DNA of 54,606 nucleotides from Methylophilaceae bacterium (GCA_026419515.1 JANZZG010000036.1:1-54606), one strand, 5' to 3'. Counted from the first letter of the stretch, positions 8,213-17,110 are shown. A program made the numbers and translations. Notes: generated by a model from the sequence alone, not told the origin.

Positions 8213-10950
8213 AAGTCCTCCGTTGCATGACGGCTATCATCCGAGGCTGCGGTTGCATGTGAAGGCACAGGGAAATCCAGCCAGAACGTGCTGCCTTGAT
8301 TGGGAACGCTCTGGAAACCGATGCGTCCTCCCATGGCTTCCATCAGCTTTTTGCACAAGGCCAGTCCGATGCCGGTTCCCTCGATATTGTTGCGCTCCGC
8401 ATCCAGCCGCCCGAATACCTGGAACAACTCACCCTGGCGTTCCACCGGGATGCCGGGGCCAGTGTCGGTCACTGCAAACCGCAGGAACCCGTCTGGCTGT
8501 GGGGTGCAGAAGAGCGTGACCGAGCCGTTCTCGCGGTTGAATTTGGCGGCATTGGAGAGCAGGTTGAGGATCACCTGCTTGGCGCGCAAGGGGTCGGCAT
8601 GAATCCAGGTTTCATCGTTTTCACAGTTGTGCCGGAAGGTGACCCGATAACGCTGGGCATAGCTTTCTGCCATGGTCAGGCAATCGGGCAAAATTTCATG
8701 CAGCTGAAAAACGCGTGGGGCGAGGGTGATTTTTCCTGCTTCGACGCGAGCGAGGTCGAGGATTTCGTTGATGAGTTCCAGCAAGTGCCGACTGCTGTTG
8801 AGGATGAAGTTGACCTGCTCCTGCTGTTTGTCGTTCAAGGGATTTTTCTGGCTGGAAAGCAGTAATTGTGAAAAGCCGATGATGGAGTTGAGCGGGGTAC
8901 GCAACTCATGGCTCATGTGAGACAGGAACTCCGATTTCGTCCGGTTGGCTTTTTCGGCATTTTCCCGGGCCGTGACCAGCTCCGATTCTGTGTTCTTCTG
9001 TGCCGTGATGTCGGTATGGATGCCTATCATGCGCAAGGCCAGCCCTTGTGCATCGCGTGCCACCACGGTGCCGCGACAGAGGATCCATTTGTAGCTGCCG
9101 TCCTTGCACTGGAGTCGCATTTCGAGGGTGTATTCCGAAACCTTGCCCTCGAGATAATCCTGTAGGTGCTGCTGCACACGTTCGCGATCTTCCGGGTGGA
9201 TCATGGCCAGCCAGGAAGCTTGGGTGGGAGTGATTTCACCCGGTGCGTAGCCTAGCATCTGCTCATAATGGCCAGCAAACAGCATTGCACCGCTCGAAAT
9301 ATCCCAGTCCCAGATACCGTCCCCCGCGCCCTCGATGGCAAAGCGCAAGCGTTCCTTGGTTTCCTCGAGGATTTTTTCGCTCTCCACGCGTTCGGTGATG
9401 TCCTCATAACAGCCCAATATGCCGATGATGGTGCCATTTTCGTCGCGCAAGGGAATTTTTGATGTCTGTAGCCAGCGCTGTTGGCCGTCCATTTTCGTGA
9501 ATGGCTCTTTATAAAACAGCTTAGGCTGGCCGCTGTGAACGATCTCGGCATCATCTTGCCGGTAACGCGTGGCTTGCTGGATGCCCAACTCCTGATCCGT
9601 GTGCCCGATGACTTCATTGGGCGAATTCTTGCCGATGTCCTCGGCAAACAGCCGATTGCAGCCCTGGTACACGCCATTCCGGTCTTTCCAGAACAGGCGG
9701 ACCGGCACCGTGTCCAACACGTTTTCGAGAAAGCGGCGCGCTTCCTGCAACCGCTGGTTGGAGGCCTTGAGCTTTTCTTCGGCCTGTCGCCGCGCCGAGA
9801 TGTCGCGCAGTGTTCCCGTGAACAACGTGCGCCCTTGGTACTGTTGCATGCTGAGCGCGATTTCGACCGGAAACTCTTCTCCGTTGGCCCGCATGGCCGA
9901 CATTTCGATACGTTGGTTGAGCAGGGGCGTGGTGCCTCTTGCAACGGCGCGCCTGAGTCCGGCCTCGTGCGCTTCCCGCTGGGCAGGTGGAATGATCAGT
10001 TCGGAAAGCTTCTTGTGGATCGCCTCATCGTGACGATAACCGAAAATGCGCTCGGCCGCCGGGTTGAACTCGACGATGGTGCCATCTTCGTCCATGCTGA
10101 TGATGGCGTCCTGCGATGTGTCGAGGATACTACGCCGGTAGGTCGTGTTCTCCTCCAAAGCCTGCTGTGCCGCCTTGAGCGCGGTGATGTCGGTGCGGAT
10201 GGAAATGTAGCGCCAAGGCTGCCCTTGGTCGTCGAGGAAAGGCACGATGGTCGAATTGACCCAGTAGAGGCCGCCGTTTTTCTTGCGGTTGCAGATGATG
10301 CCTTGCCACGTCCTCCCCGAACTGATGGTGCGCCACATGTCTGCATAGAATTCAGGGGGATGGTGGCCGGACTTGACTATGCGGTGGTTTTGCCCGAGCA
10401 ACTCATCCCGGCTGTAGCCGCTGATCTCGCAGAATTTCTGGTTGACATAGGTGATCGTGCCGCCACGGTCGGCCACGCTGACGATGGCATGCTGGTCTAT
10501 GGCCTGTTGGTGGAATTTTTGTTCCCTGACCAGCCGCAGCAGGCGGCTGGCCGAATCCTTGAGGGCGTGTGCGTTGTTCGCCATCGACCGGCAAACCTCG
10601 GGAAACAGTTCCTGATCCAGCGGTTTTTTGAGAAAGCCGGTGACGCCACGCCGCATGGCCTCAGCCATGATGTGGCTACGCTCATCAGCAGTGATGAGCA
10701 GGATCGCAGTGCGCTTGCCGCTCTCGGTCTCGCGGATGCGGGCAGCGAGCTCAGGGCCGGTCATTTCCGGCAGATGGTAGTCAACGACCAGAATGTCCGG
10801 ATCGAAGGCGTGAAATATGCCCAAGGCTTCCGAAGGACGGGACACATGCTGGACCGTAAAGCCCGCCTCTTCCAATAGTGCGGCATGGTATTTGGAGAGG
10901 ACAAGATCGTCGTCCACCAGCAGCGCGCGTAATGACTCGGACGGATTCAT
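8209..10950 (-). CDS. Multi-PAS sensor histidine kinase with N-terminal receiver
   Basis: A 913-residue predicted cytoplasmic kinase with no membrane segment. Domain order: receiver 8-120 (acidic D13-D15, phospho-acceptor D57, K109), PAS about 150-258, PAS about 270-390, PAS about 405-525, PAS about 535-650, HisKA with H681 in SHMSHELRTPLNSIIGF, then HATPase to about 900 with GTGIGLALCKKLMEAMGG. The receiver is at the N-terminus rather than the C-terminus. The gene overlaps both neighbours by 4 nt. The PAS1 motif around HRIVKSGHHPPEFYADMW resembles Aer/NifL-type PAS domains, so a redox or oxygen cue is possible but not shown. Confidence 0.93.
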   Translation of the reverse strand: MNPSESLRALLVDDDLVLSKYHAALLEEAGFTVQHVSRPSEALGIFHAFDPDILVVDYHLPEMTGPELAARIRETESGKRTAILLITADERSHIMAEAMRRGVTGFLKKPLDQELFPEVCRSMANNAHALKDSASRLLRLVREQKFHQQAIDQHAIVSVADRGGTITYVNQKFCEISGYSRDELLGQNHRIVKSGHHPPEFYADMWRTISSGRTWQGIICNRKKNGGLYWVNSTIVPFLDDQGQPWRYISIRTDITALKAAQQALEENTTYRRSILDTSQDAIISMDEDGTIVEFNPAAERIFGYRHDEAIHKKLSELIIPPAQREAHEAGLRRAVARGTTPLLNQRIEMSAMRANGEEFPVEIALSMQQYQGRTLFTGTLRDISARRQAEEKLKASNQRLQEARRFLENVLDTVPVRLFWKDRNGVYQGCNRLFAEDIGKNSPNEVIGHTDQELGIQQATRYRQDDAEIVHSGQPKLFYKEPFTKMDGQQRWLQTSKIPLRDENGTIIGILGCYEDITERVESEKILEETKERLRFAIEGAGDGIWDWDISSGAMLFAGHYEQMLGYAPGEITPTQASWLAMIHPEDRERVQQHLQDYLEGKVSEYTLEMRLQCKDGSYKWILCRGTVVARDAQGLALRMIGIHTDITAQKNTESELVTARENAEKANRTKSEFLSHMSHELRTPLNSIIGFSQLLLSSQKNPLNDKQQEQVNFILNSSRHLLELINEILDLARVEAGKITLAPRVFQLHEILPDCLTMAESYAQRYRVTFRHNCENDETWIHADPLRAKQVILNLLSNAAKFNRENGSVTLFCTPQPDGFLRFAVTDTGPGIPVERQGELFQVFGRLDAERNNIEGTGIGLALCKKLMEAMGGRIGFQSVPNQGSTFWLDFPVPSHATAASDDSRHATEDL

Positions 10951-11738
10951 ATGGTGCGGTTGGACGATAACGTTTTTTGATGCAGGCCAGAGATGATGGC
11001 TTGTAACCTGGCCACGAAGTCCTTGTCGCGCAGCACGACGAAATCCGGGTCGATGTCGCGCTTTACGTGACGCGCCTTTTCCTGGCTGGCGCTGATGAGG
11101 ATGGTCGCGAGCCCCTGGGCGTGGCGGTAACTCAAATTGATGGCGGCGATCAGGGCTTCCCCCCGTAATGGGTAGAGTTCAGAGGAAGCAATGACGACGT
11201 CGAACGGTTCGGTGAGTACGCGCTGCAGGGCATTGTAGCTATCATCGAATTGTATGAGGCGCGCATCGAGTGACTTGCCGATTTCAAAACATACGTCGCG
11301 CAACATGCGTGCGTTGACGACCACTGCCATGGAAAATCGCCTGTGGAATGCCTGCTGGTGTAGCGCTGCCAGCTTCTTCTCGGTTAGATCGTAGTCCTCC
11401 GAGCTGCTCTGGATGGCCACAGCCGTCTGTTGCAGCAGGTCGAGATAGGCCAGCGCGAGGCCAATGAATTCCTTTGGAACGGCGGGCGCTTCACTCGCAT
11501 TCTGAATCAGTTCTTCAAAAGGATGGCAGATTGCAGCCAGGATTTGCAGACCAAAAGTGGAGCCGCCTCCCTTGATGCTGTGGATGATGCGAAACAGCGT
11601 GGCGAGCGTTTCTTTGGAAGATGCGGTGTTTTCCAGAGAAATGATCAGGCGCTCGATGGTACGGAAACGCTCGCCGAGTTCGTCGATGAATTCTCGGCGA
11701 AAACGATCAGTGAGCGTCTGTGACGAGGACCGATCCAT
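10947..11738 (-). CDS. Hpt phosphotransfer protein with degenerate C-terminal receiver
   Basis: A 263-residue protein. The N-terminal half is an Hpt domain with His53 in FRIIHSIKGGGSTFGLQ, the site that would carry phosphate between receivers. The C-terminal half (about 130-250) has receiver-like alternation and a terminal K-D near VVLRDKDF, but the position of the phospho-acceptor Asp reads DVVIASSELYPLRG, with Ser where Asp is expected, so it is probably a pseudo-receiver. It is the first gene of the three-gene phosphorelay operon and overlaps the kinase by 4 nt. The Hpt assignment is firm; the pseudo-receiver assignment is from pattern only. Confidence 0.82.
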   Translation of the reverse strand: MDRSSSQTLTDRFRREFIDELGERFRTIERLIISLENTASSKETLATLFRIIHSIKGGGSTFGLQILAAICHPFEELIQNASEAPAVPKEFIGLALAYLDLLQQTAVAIQSSSEDYDLTEKKLAALHQQAFHRRFSMAVVVNARMLRDVCFEIGKSLDARLIQFDDSYNALQRVLTEPFDVVIASSELYPLRGEALIAAINLSYRHAQGLATILISASQEKARHVKRDIDPDFVVLRDKDFVARLQAIISGLHQKTLSSNRTI

Positions 11739-11860
11739 AGTTCATAAATATGGAAGTGGTTATTGCAACGACCGATGCCAGGATTCCGCGCATGGTAATG
11801 TAAATCAGCCTTACGGTCCATATGGCCATTTGGTAATTGTCATCCTAGAAAACTTCTAAG
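11739..11860. other. Leader region upstream of the phosphorelay operon
   Basis: Non-coding stretch between the Hpt gene start and repeat copy B. It should contain the promoter of the minus-strand phosphorelay operon, but no convincing -35/-10 pair was found and no ORF is supported. With copy B it makes up the whole 321-nt gap before recR. Confidence 0.4.
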
Positions 11861-12062
11861 TAACCTGCTGCGCGGCCGGATGGCGGCGTTGCACGATTTT
11901 TGGGCTCCGGCCGCTGCGTGGCAGCTTAACGTTTGCCACATTCACGCAAGCCTCCACCGCAAACCGAGGGTGTCGCGCCTTCGCTCAACTTTTGCCATGT
12001 CTTAGTCGCTTTCGCTCCGTGCTCGTAAGCCTTTAAGCCTTCGCAACGGACAGTTTCCCCTA
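11861..12062 (+). repeat. Dispersed intergenic repeat, copy B (long form)
   Basis: Longest of three related copies. It starts TAACCTGCTGCGCGGCCGGA like copy A, contains CGGCCGCTGCGTGGCAGCTT, matched in copy C with one change, and ends GCAACGGACAGTTTCCCCTA, whose last bases form the recR stop codon. An inverted repeat GCGGCCGGA / TCCGGCCGC (11872-11880 and 11906-11914) around a 25-nt loop lies in its left part. No ORF of its own is supported. Confidence 0.75.
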
Positions 12063-12659
12063 GTTTAACGTTCTACGCTCGATCAAGGCCTGGGCCAAGG
12101 TGCCGATGTCCACATGCTCGATTTCTCCTCCCATCGGCAGCCCGCGTGCAATACGGCTTACTTTGATGTTGCGAGCCTTCAACAACTCTCCTACGTAGTG
12201 GGCGGTGGCTTCGCCTTCCACGGTGTAGTTGGTCGCCAGAATCACTTCCTGCACTTCGCCATCCTGGGCTCGCGCGAGCAGACGGTCGAGGTGGATGTCT
12301 CTGGGACCGATCCCGTCGAGTGGTGAGAGTCTGCCCATCAAAACGAAATACATGCCCGAGTAGGCTTGGGTCTGTTCCAGCAGCATGAGGTCGGTGGGCA
12401 TTTCCACCACACAGAGTTGTTGCGGGTTACGCTTGCCCGAAGCGCACAGGTGGCAGATTTCGGATTCGCTGAAATTGTTGCATTTCAGGCAGTGGCGGAT
12501 GTGCTCCAGTGCTCGATCGAGACTTAAGGCCAGATGCCGGGCACCAGCGCGGTCGCGTTGGAGGAGGTGATATGCCATGCGTTGAGCGGATTTGGGGCCT
12601 ACTCCCGGCAGGCAGCGGAGTGCCTCGATCAACTGTTCGAGCGTGGCTGGACCCTGCAT
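12060..12659 (-). CDS. recR: Recombination protein RecR
   Basis: Clamp-like protein of the RecFOR pathway that helps load RecA at gaps. The 199 residues follow the family pattern: a helix-hairpin-helix ([18 protein letters not shown]), a four-Cys zinc finger beginning [16 protein letters not shown] at about 57-72, and a Toprim segment ([20 protein letters not shown], then [14 protein letters not shown]). Its start overlaps the ybaB stop by one base. Order dnaX-ybaB-recR is the classical operon of gamma- and betaproteobacteria. The stop codon coincides with the end of dispersed repeat copy B. Confidence 0.97.
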   Translation of the reverse strand: MQGPATLEQLIEALRCLPGVGPKSAQRMAYHLLQRDRAGARHLALSLDRALEHIRHCLKCNNFSESEICHLCASGKRNPQQLCVVEMPTDLMLLEQTQAYSGMYFVLMGRLSPLDGIGPRDIHLDRLLARAQDGEVQEVILATNYTVEGEATAHYVGELLKARNIKVSRIARGLPMGGEIEHVDIGTLAQALIERRTLN

Positions 12660-12985
12660 CAGAAAGGCAGCTTCAATCCAGCGGGCATGGGCATGCCGGC
12701 GGTAATGCGCCCCATTTTCTCTTGAGTGACGGCCTCGACTTTGCGAGCAGCATCATTGAAGGCAGCCGCCACCAGATCTTCCAACATCTCTTTGTCATCC
12801 GCCAAGATGCCAGGGTCGAGAATGACGCGCCTGACTTGGTAGTTGCATGTCATCAAGACCTTGACCAGACCGTTGCCGGCTTGGCCTTCGACTTCCGTCG
12901 TGGCGAGTTCTTGCTGGGCTTTGGCCATGTTTTCTTGCATGCGCTGGGCCTGCTTCACGAGATTGCCCAAACCACCTTTCATCAT
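12659..12985 (-). CDS. ybaB: YbaB/EbfC nucleoid-associated protein
   Basis: A 108-residue homodimeric DNA-binding protein that coats the nucleoid. It has the family start [20 protein letters not shown] followed by [23 protein letters not shown] and [16 protein letters not shown]. It lies between dnaX (11 nt upstream) and recR (1-nt overlap). A Shine-Dalgarno-like AGGAGC lies 6-7 nt before the ATG. Confidence 0.95.
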   Translation of the reverse strand: MMKGGLGNLVKQAQRMQENMAKAQQELATTEVEGQAGNGLVKVLMTCNYQVRRVILDPGILADDKEMLEDLVAAAFNDAARKVEAVTQEKMGRITAGMPMPAGLKLPF

Positions 12986-12996
12986 GATATTGGCTC

Positions 12997-14571
12997 CTAT
13001 TGGATGGGTTTGATATTCGAAAGAGTGATGGTTTCGCCAAAGGTTTTGATCATGTCGCGCACGAAGGCATCCTCATGGATCGAGGCTTCGGCTTCTGCCT
13101 GGCGCTGGGCTTTTTCTTGTGTAATTTGGGCAGCCGGGGTATTGCCGCTTCCTCCCGCCTGGACATGAATGGAGAGATCGCCGAACCGCTCTTTGATGGC
13201 TGCTTTCAGCATATTCAAGTAACTGGGCTCGAGCAGATGTTTGTACGCCTCATCCAATCGCAAGACGATGCCGTGCGCATCGGCGGATTCGAGCTCGCAG
13301 TTTTCTGCGAGCTTCTTGGCAAATCCGGGCTTCAGACTTTCTACGAAATCCCGCCAATTGCCGTTGAAAGCCTGAGAAGTCACTGGTTGCGAGGCTGCTG
13401 GATCAACCTTGCTTCCTGCCGGTTCGGAAACGTTTGTAGGGATGGGGGCGCTGGCTACGTTGGCGGTCGTGGCGTCAGTCCATTGGGTGGCGGGGGTGAA
13501 AGCCAGCATGCGCAGCAGTGTCATGCTGAATCCAGCGAATTCGTCTGGTGCCAGTGGCAAATCGCGCCGTCCCAGTGTGGCGATCTGGTAGTAAAGCTGC
13601 ACCAGCTCCGGGGAGAGGCGTTGGGCGAGCGCCAGGATGCGCGGGCGCTCCGGCAAATCCTCGGCGAGCGCTTGGGGAACGGTCTGGCCAAGCGCGATCT
13701 GATGCAACAAAGCAGCAAGATCCTGGAGCGCGGCATCAAACGACAAACTGCGTTCTTCCATGGCTTCGGCCTGCCTGATGAGTGCCGGGCCATCGCCAGC
13801 CGCAAGGCATTCCAGGAGGGAAAACAGGTAGTCTTGATCGATGGCGCCCAGCATGGCATGTACCTCGTGCTCGCGTACTTTGCCATCGCCATAGGCGATC
13901 GCTTGGTCCAACAGCGACAGGGCATCCCGCATACTGCCATGGGCAGCACGTGATAGCAGATGTAGCGCGACGGAGTCCGCGGCGATGCCTTCCTGCTCGA
14001 GAATGTGTTTGAGGTGTGCGGCGATGTGGGTCGGGCTCATTTGCTTGAGATTGAACTGCAGGCAGCGCGACAACACCGTGACCGGTACTTTCTGGGGGTC
14101 GGTGGTGGCCAAAATGAATTTAACGTGCTCCGGCGGTTCTTCCAATGTTTTCAGCATGGCATTGAAAGCGGAGCGCGACAGCATGTGCACTTCGTCGATG
14201 ATGTAGACCTTGAAGCGGCCAACCGTAGGCGCATATTGCGCGTTTTCCAACAGTTCACGCATGGCGTCGACCTGGGTATTGGAAGCGGCATCCACTTCCA
14301 GCAAGTCCACGAAGCGGCCTTTGTCGATTTCGTTGCAAACCTGGCACTGCCCACAAGGCGTGGAGGTAATTCCCTTTTCACAATTCAGTGCCTTGGCCAG
14401 GATGCGGGCCAGGGTCGTCTTGCCAACCCCCCGCGTGCCAGTGAACAAATAGGCATGATGTAGCCGCTGCCGTTCCAAGGCATTGGTCAAAGCGCGCACC
14501 ACGTGTTCCTGGCCCACCACTTGCTCGAAGGAACGGGGACGCCATTTGCGGGCAAGGACCTGGTAACTCAT
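12997..14571 (-). CDS. dnaX: DNA polymerase III subunits tau/gamma
   Basis: ATPase of the replicative clamp loader. The 524-residue product has Walker A GTRGVGKT at 45-52, zinc-binding C64, C73, C76, C79, the DEVHML Walker B motif and the SRC sensor motif (LSRCLQF). The C-terminal third is Pro/Ala/Thr-rich followed by a conserved DNA-polymerase-contact region, so it is a tau-type product, though shorter than the 643-residue E. coli protein. No A-rich slippery heptamer like the E. coli gamma frameshift site was noticed. First gene of dnaX-ybaB-recR and 42 nt downstream of the 4.5S RNA gene. Confidence 0.97.
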   Translation of the reverse strand: MSYQVLARKWRPRSFEQVVGQEHVVRALTNALERQRLHHAYLFTGTRGVGKTTLARILAKALNCEKGITSTPCGQCQVCNEIDKGRFVDLLEVDAASNTQVDAMRELLENAQYAPTVGRFKVYIIDEVHMLSRSAFNAMLKTLEEPPEHVKFILATTDPQKVPVTVLSRCLQFNLKQMSPTHIAAHLKHILEQEGIAADSVALHLLSRAAHGSMRDALSLLDQAIAYGDGKVREHEVHAMLGAIDQDYLFSLLECLAAGDGPALIRQAEAMEERSLSFDAALQDLAALLHQIALGQTVPQALAEDLPERPRILALAQRLSPELVQLYYQIATLGRRDLPLAPDEFAGFSMTLLRMLAFTPATQWTDATTANVASAPIPTNVSEPAGSKVDPAASQPVTSQAFNGNWRDFVESLKPGFAKKLAENCELESADAHGIVLRLDEAYKHLLEPSYLNMLKAAIKERFGDLSIHVQAGGSGNTPAAQITQEKAQRQAEAEASIHEDAFVRDMIKTFGETITLSNIKPIQ

Positions 14572-14613
14572 GACAGGAGTTTAGGGAAAAGCACCCAGTC
14601 ACACAATCTCGAA

Positions 14614-14711
14614 GGAGGCGAGCCCAACCCCCGGCACTTGCGCGTATGGCTGTGGCTGCTTCCTTCCGGACCTGACCAGGTTGACCATGTTGCAATGCGG
14701 GGAGGCCCGCC
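14614..14711 (-). ncRNA. ffs: Signal recognition particle 4.5S RNA
   Basis: On the minus strand the universally conserved SRP RNA hairpin is present: GGTCAGGTCCGGAAGGAAGC followed by AGCC. The ends pair: GGCGGGCC at the 5' side (14704-14711) with GGCTCGCC at the 3' side (14617-14624). Length is about 98 nt, normal for bacterial short SRP RNA. It binds Ffh to target nascent membrane proteins. Exact ends are estimated from the terminal stem. It lies just upstream of dnaX on the same strand. Confidence 0.95.
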
Positions 14712-14772
14712 GTTTGCATTTTACCTGATTTCGGGCAAGCATATGTCTTTGCCGTTCTGTCCAAAACGACAC

Positions 14773-14926
14773 GACCGGCCGCTGCGTTGCAGCTTAACGT
14801 TCGCTACATTCGCAAGCCTACGCTGCAACCCGAGATTGTCGCGCCTTCGTCCAACTTTGGTTATCTCGGTCGCTTTTGCGTATGCTAGCCTTAAAGCTCC
14901 CGCAACGGTTTTTCGTGGTTTCCCTA
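14773..14926 (+). repeat. Dispersed intergenic repeat, copy C (left end missing)
   Basis: Matches copy B from CGGCCGCTGCGTTGCAGCTT onward (19 of 20 bases), then CGCAAGCCT, TTGTCGCGCCTTCG, TCGGTCGCTTTTGCG, AGCCTTAAAGC and CGCAACGG, and ends with TTTCCCTAG. The first about 50 bases of copies A and B, including the start of the inverted repeat, are absent. It fills the space between ffs and the cyclase gene; the last 70 bases (14927-14997) hold no clear feature except a weak TATAGT at 14949. Confidence 0.7.
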
Positions 14927-14997
14927 GTATCGGAATGGATGATGGGGTATAGTTTGTCGGGATATTCGTTCGCTTCGATCATATACATCAACCGCGC

Positions 14998-16317
14998 ATG
15001 CCATCAGGCGTCAAGAAAGTGCTGCATCAGCTGCTATCTTTAATGCGAGGACTGCATAAGCCTCCCATCCATCAGCTGGGACGGATCATTCTCGGTTTCA
15101 TGCTGTTGTCGGAAACCGCGGTCAGTGCGCTCTGGATCTATGCCTTCTCCGGTCTGGGCGAAGGTTATGCCTTGATGGCGATTTTCCCTTACACCTACAT
15201 CGTGCTGTCCTACACGACGTTGTTGGTGTTTTATCACTTTCGCCTCATGCAATATTTCACCTTCACCCAGCTTACCATGCTGCTGGTCATGCCATTCTTC
15301 ATGCAGTGGGCGATGGGTGGATTCGAAGCTTCCAGCGGTATGGCCATTTGGGCGGTAATGGCGCCGATAGGGGCGCTCATGATCATGGGGACGCGTCAAT
15401 CCTCGGGTTGGTTTCTGCTCTATTTTTTATTGCTGACGTTTTCATGGCTGATGAATGATGTTTTCGCCAGCTATGCCCTGCCCATTCCTCAACACATCAA
15501 ATCATTGTTGTTTCTGGTCAACATCGGGGGCGCTTCGATTTTGCTGTATCTGTTGATGCGCTTCTTCGAGGTACAACGAGATAGTATCATGCAGGCCCTG
15601 GACGACAAGAATCACCAGCTGGAGCTCGAGCAAGGCCGTTCCGAGCGGCTCTTGCTCAATATCATGCCCAAATCGGTAGTAGACCGCCTCAAACAAGGAG
15701 AGAGCAAGATCGCCGACAGTTATGATGCGGCTACCATCATGTTTGCCGATCTCGTCGATTTTACGCGCATTTCGGATGGCATGCAGCCTGACGCATTGGT
15801 CGATTTGCTCAATCTGGTGTTTTCTCGGTTCGACCAGTTGACCGAAAAGTATGGCGTGGAAAAAATCAAGACCATAGGCGATGCCTACATGGTGGTAAGC
15901 GGCGTTCCCGAGCCGCGGCCGGATCATGCCGAAGTGATCGCCCATCTGGCCATCGACATGCAGCAAGCGCTGATGGAGCTTTCCGTCTCGACCGGCAAGA
16001 TGCTCATGATGCGCATCGGCATCAACAGTGGGCCCGTGGTTGCAGGTGTTATCGGCAGCGCCAAATTCAGCTACGATCTGTGGGGCGACACGGTCAACAT
16101 GGCCAGCCGTATGGAGCATTACGGCTTATCCAATGTCATCCAGGTGACGGAATCGACTTACCATCTGATCAAAGACAAATTCCGTTTCGAAAAGCGCGAG
16201 CCGATCAATGTCAAAGGCAAAGGACGCGTTCAAACCTATCTGTTGCTGGGCCGGATCGGCCCCGCCGGAATAGTGTCGCGGCAGGCTCTGGAAACCTCTC
16301 GGGAGAATCCGACATGA
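14998..16317 (+). CDS. Six-TM class III adenylyl cyclase
   Basis: Predicted cAMP-forming integral membrane enzyme of 439 residues. Six hydrophobic segments lie at about 30-50, 57-80, 88-105, 115-131, 137-153 and 168-188, followed by a helical connector and the catalytic domain (about 240-420). All key residues are visible: metal-binding D251 and D295, adenine-selecting K291 and D360, and transition-state N367 and R371 (GDTVNMASRM). The K/D pair points to adenylyl rather than guanylyl cyclase. The layout resembles mycobacterial Rv1625c, one half of a mammalian membrane cyclase. The stop overlaps rpiA by 4 nt. The membrane domain has no recognised ligand. Confidence 0.9.
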   Translation: MPSGVKKVLHQLLSLMRGLHKPPIHQLGRIILGFMLLSETAVSALWIYAFSGLGEGYALMAIFPYTYIVLSYTTLLVFYHFRLMQYFTFTQLTMLLVMPFFMQWAMGGFEASSGMAIWAVMAPIGALMIMGTRQSSGWFLLYFLLLTFSWLMNDVFASYALPIPQHIKSLLFLVNIGGASILLYLLMRFFEVQRDSIMQALDDKNHQLELEQGRSERLLLNIMPKSVVDRLKQGESKIADSYDAATIMFADLVDFTRISDGMQPDALVDLLNLVFSRFDQLTEKYGVEKIKTIGDAYMVVSGVPEPRPDHAEVIAHLAIDMQQALMELSVSTGKMLMMRIGINSGPVVAGVIGSAKFSYDLWGDTVNMASRMEHYGLSNVIQVTESTYHLIKDKFRFEKREPINVKGKGRVQTYLLLGRIGPAGIVSRQALETSRENPT

Positions 16318-17051
16318 ACGACAAACAGTGCGTCGCCATTCACGCTGCCAGGAAGGTAGAGGATGGCATGCTGATTGGGTTGGGTACGGGCTCTACGGCC
16401 AATTTCTTCATTCAAGAACTGGCACGCAGATACCAGGAGGAAAAACTGCGGGTGCGCGCCGTGGCAAGCTCGGTGGCCAGCGCCATCAAAGCGCAGGCGC
16501 TCGGCCTGCCGCTCGTGTCATTGGAGCATGTCGATCGCATCGACTTGTATGTGGATGGATGTGATGAAATCGCACCGGACATGACGCTGCTCAAAGGGCG
16601 TGGTTATGACTTGGTCATGGAAAAACTGCTGGCACGCGCTGCTGATCGGTTTCTGGTCATAGCGGAGCAAGCCAAGCGGGTAAGCCGCATCGGTGAGAAA
16701 TTCGCCATCCCCATCGAGGTCATGCCCTTTGCTTGGCAGGTAGTCAAGCGTCGGCTCGAACTACTGGGTGGACAGGGCGAACTGCGTCAGACACCTTACC
16801 AAGATGGATTGGTGAGGACTTCTTACGGCAGTCTGGTGCTAGACATGACTTTCGATCCCGCACTGGATGCCGCATCGCTGGACGAAGCACTCAATGCCAT
16901 CCCCGGGGTGGTGGAACATGGAATTTTCCGCGGTCTCGCCACAGACGCGCTGATCGTGGCAAACGGTGAGATAGAGGAATGGTCCCGACCTTTTCAAGCG
17001 GTCCATGCGCCTGGCGCGATACCAAAGGGGGATGACAGCGCATCTATCTGA
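16314..17051 (+). CDS. rpiA: Ribose-5-phosphate isomerase A
   Basis: Interconverts ribose-5-phosphate and ribulose-5-phosphate in the pentose phosphate and Calvin cycles. The start at 16314 (ATGA overlap with the cyclase stop) gives 245 residues with the phosphate loop GLGTGSTAN (22-30), D81 and D84 in DLYVDGCDEIAPD, K95 and E103, matching E. coli RpiA catalytic positions. It is about 25 residues longer than the usual 219-220 because of a C-terminal tail after VANGEIE. A weak GGGAGA ribosome site lies within the cyclase end. Confidence 0.95.
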   Translation: MNDKQCVAIHAARKVEDGMLIGLGTGSTANFFIQELARRYQEEKLRVRAVASSVASAIKAQALGLPLVSLEHVDRIDLYVDGCDEIAPDMTLLKGRGYDLVMEKLLARAADRFLVIAEQAKRVSRIGEKFAIPIEVMPFAWQVVKRRLELLGGQGELRQTPYQDGLVRTSYGSLVLDMTFDPALDAASLDEALNAIPGVVEHGIFRGLATDALIVANGEIEEWSRPFQAVHAPGAIPKGDDSASI

Positions 17052-17065
17052 TGCACCCGGGTGCA
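17052..17065. repeat. 14-bp perfect palindrome after rpiA
   Basis: TGCACCCGGGTGCA is a perfect palindrome starting at the base after the rpiA stop codon. No T-run follows, so it is not an ordinary terminator. It could be an operator or a chance GC-rich palindrome. Confidence 0.5.
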
Positions 17066-17110
17066 ACCCCAATCCCCATCCTCGTGATGCCGGGCTCGGT
17101 TGCAATGCGT

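Noticed and set aside
9481-10878. Long open frame (465 codons) on the plus strand opposite the sensor kinase
   Set aside because: It mirrors the kinase codon structure, has no recognisable domain or ribosome site, and the kinase on the other strand is unmistakable.
12997-14571. Programmed frameshift in dnaX
   Set aside because: No A-rich slippery heptamer with a downstream hairpin was found by eye, so a gamma product cannot be claimed.
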